Part shown: positions 63,843 through 64,000 of the stretch, piece after piece
Position numbering within the stretch: the stretch's first letter is position 1
How the letters are laid out: the number at the start of each line of letters is the position of its first letter
Origin: Sphingobacterium arenae
GTDB lineage: Bacteria; Bacteroidota; Bacteroidia; Sphingobacteriales; Sphingobacteriaceae
Length of the DNA stretch: 64,000 nucleotides
Reading direction: 5' to 3'
NCBI RefSeq assembly: GCF_014692505.1
Contig: NZ_JACNYK010000001.1
Coordinates: forward strand, 124,001-188,000
The notes under the pieces: generated by a model
The model's input: only the letters and a program-made list of their open reading frames with translations
What the model was told of the DNA's origin: nothing
The model's database searches: none
Position numbers and translations under genes: made by a program

Positions 63843-64000
63843 ATGAGAGAAATACAATTCAGAGAAGCGCTTCGCGAAGCCTTAAGCGAAGAAATGCGCA
63901 AAGATGATAAAATATTCTTAATGGGCGAGGAAGTCGCCGAATACAACGGAGCATACAAAGTTAGCCAAGGTATGCTAGACGAGTTTGGTGCAAAACGTGT
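63843..64000 (+). CDS. pdhB: Pyruvate dehydrogenase E1 component, beta subunit (3' partial)
   Basis: Only the first 52 codons are in the window. The sequence [21 protein letters not shown] followed by [27 protein letters not shown] is the characteristic N-terminus of E1-beta, where the Glu of GEEV binds thiamine diphosphate together with the alpha subunit. The YNGAYKV form is that of pyruvate rather than branched-chain enzymes. Confidence 0.9.
   Translation, partial: MREIQFREALREALSEEMRKDDKIFLMGEEVAEYNGAYKVSQGMLDEFGAKR

Noticed and set aside
1..64000. CRISPR arrays, insertion sequences, prophage or secretion-system genes
   Set aside because: No regularly spaced repeats, transposase, integrase or phage-structure motifs were seen on either strand.

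Overview
The window is a chromosomal segment from a Bacteroidota species, most likely of the family Sphingobacteriaceae. The evidence is three SusC/SusD pairs, a hybrid two-component regulator (HTCS), TAnnTTTG-type promoter boxes instead of E. coli -10 boxes, and a housekeeping set typical of that group (DUF6952, DUF3078, MqnB of the futalosine menaquinone route, LysM glucosaminidases). The genus cannot be fixed from sequence alone.

Positions 1 to about 47.5 kb are a large pectin utilisation locus. The plus-strand half runs: GH43 (cut by the window edge), CE8, CE12 | regulated promoter | SusC, SusD, HTCS | SusC, SusD, beta-helix lipoprotein (DUF4957/DUF5123-like), hairpin, PL1, CE8, GH28, GH95, hairpin. 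A short interlude (27.5-30.6 kb) holds a peculiar self-complementary GTAC-rich island with a 118-codon ORF, a TonB-C/MORN-like protein and a thioredoxin-like protein. The rest lies mostly on the minus strand: PL10 (plus strand), then in order of transcription from 47.2 kb downwards: SusC, SusD, beta-helix lipoprotein, terminator, PL1, DUF2383 protein | regulated promoter | GH105, a Sde182-type/esterase fusion | tandem-repeat promoter | PL1, Sde182-type protein.

The inferred work flow is as follows. Surface lipoproteins (two PL1 lyases, one CE8 and two beta-helix proteins, the enzymes carrying acidic tails after the lipobox Cys) cut and de-esterify homogalacturonan. SusC/SusD pairs import oligosaccharides. 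Signal-peptide enzymes (PL1, PL10, GH28, GH105, CE8, CE12, GH43, GH95) finish the job in the periplasm. Two control layers can be seen. The first is the HTCS. The second is an 18-bp palindrome of LacI/GalR style that occurs three times, each 48-49 bp upstream of a TATnnTTG promoter box (before susC-1, susC-3 and the GH105 operon); its regulator is not encoded here.

From 47.5 kb to the end are housekeeping genes: aconitase; tRNA-Arg(CCU) with a 46-bp perfect terminator palindrome; a peroxiredoxin, thioredoxin and DUF6952 operon; a PIG-L protein with a sodium:solute symporter and two tiny membrane proteins, one of them a 39-codon GTG-start gene coupled to the symporter by a 4-bp overlap; cell-envelope genes (amidase, DUF3078, two LysM glucosaminidases); an O-methyltransferase; folE; a PTPS/QueD homologue; mqnB; and the start of a pyruvate dehydrogenase E1-beta gene cut by the window end. 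No CRISPR array, transposase or prophage was seen.
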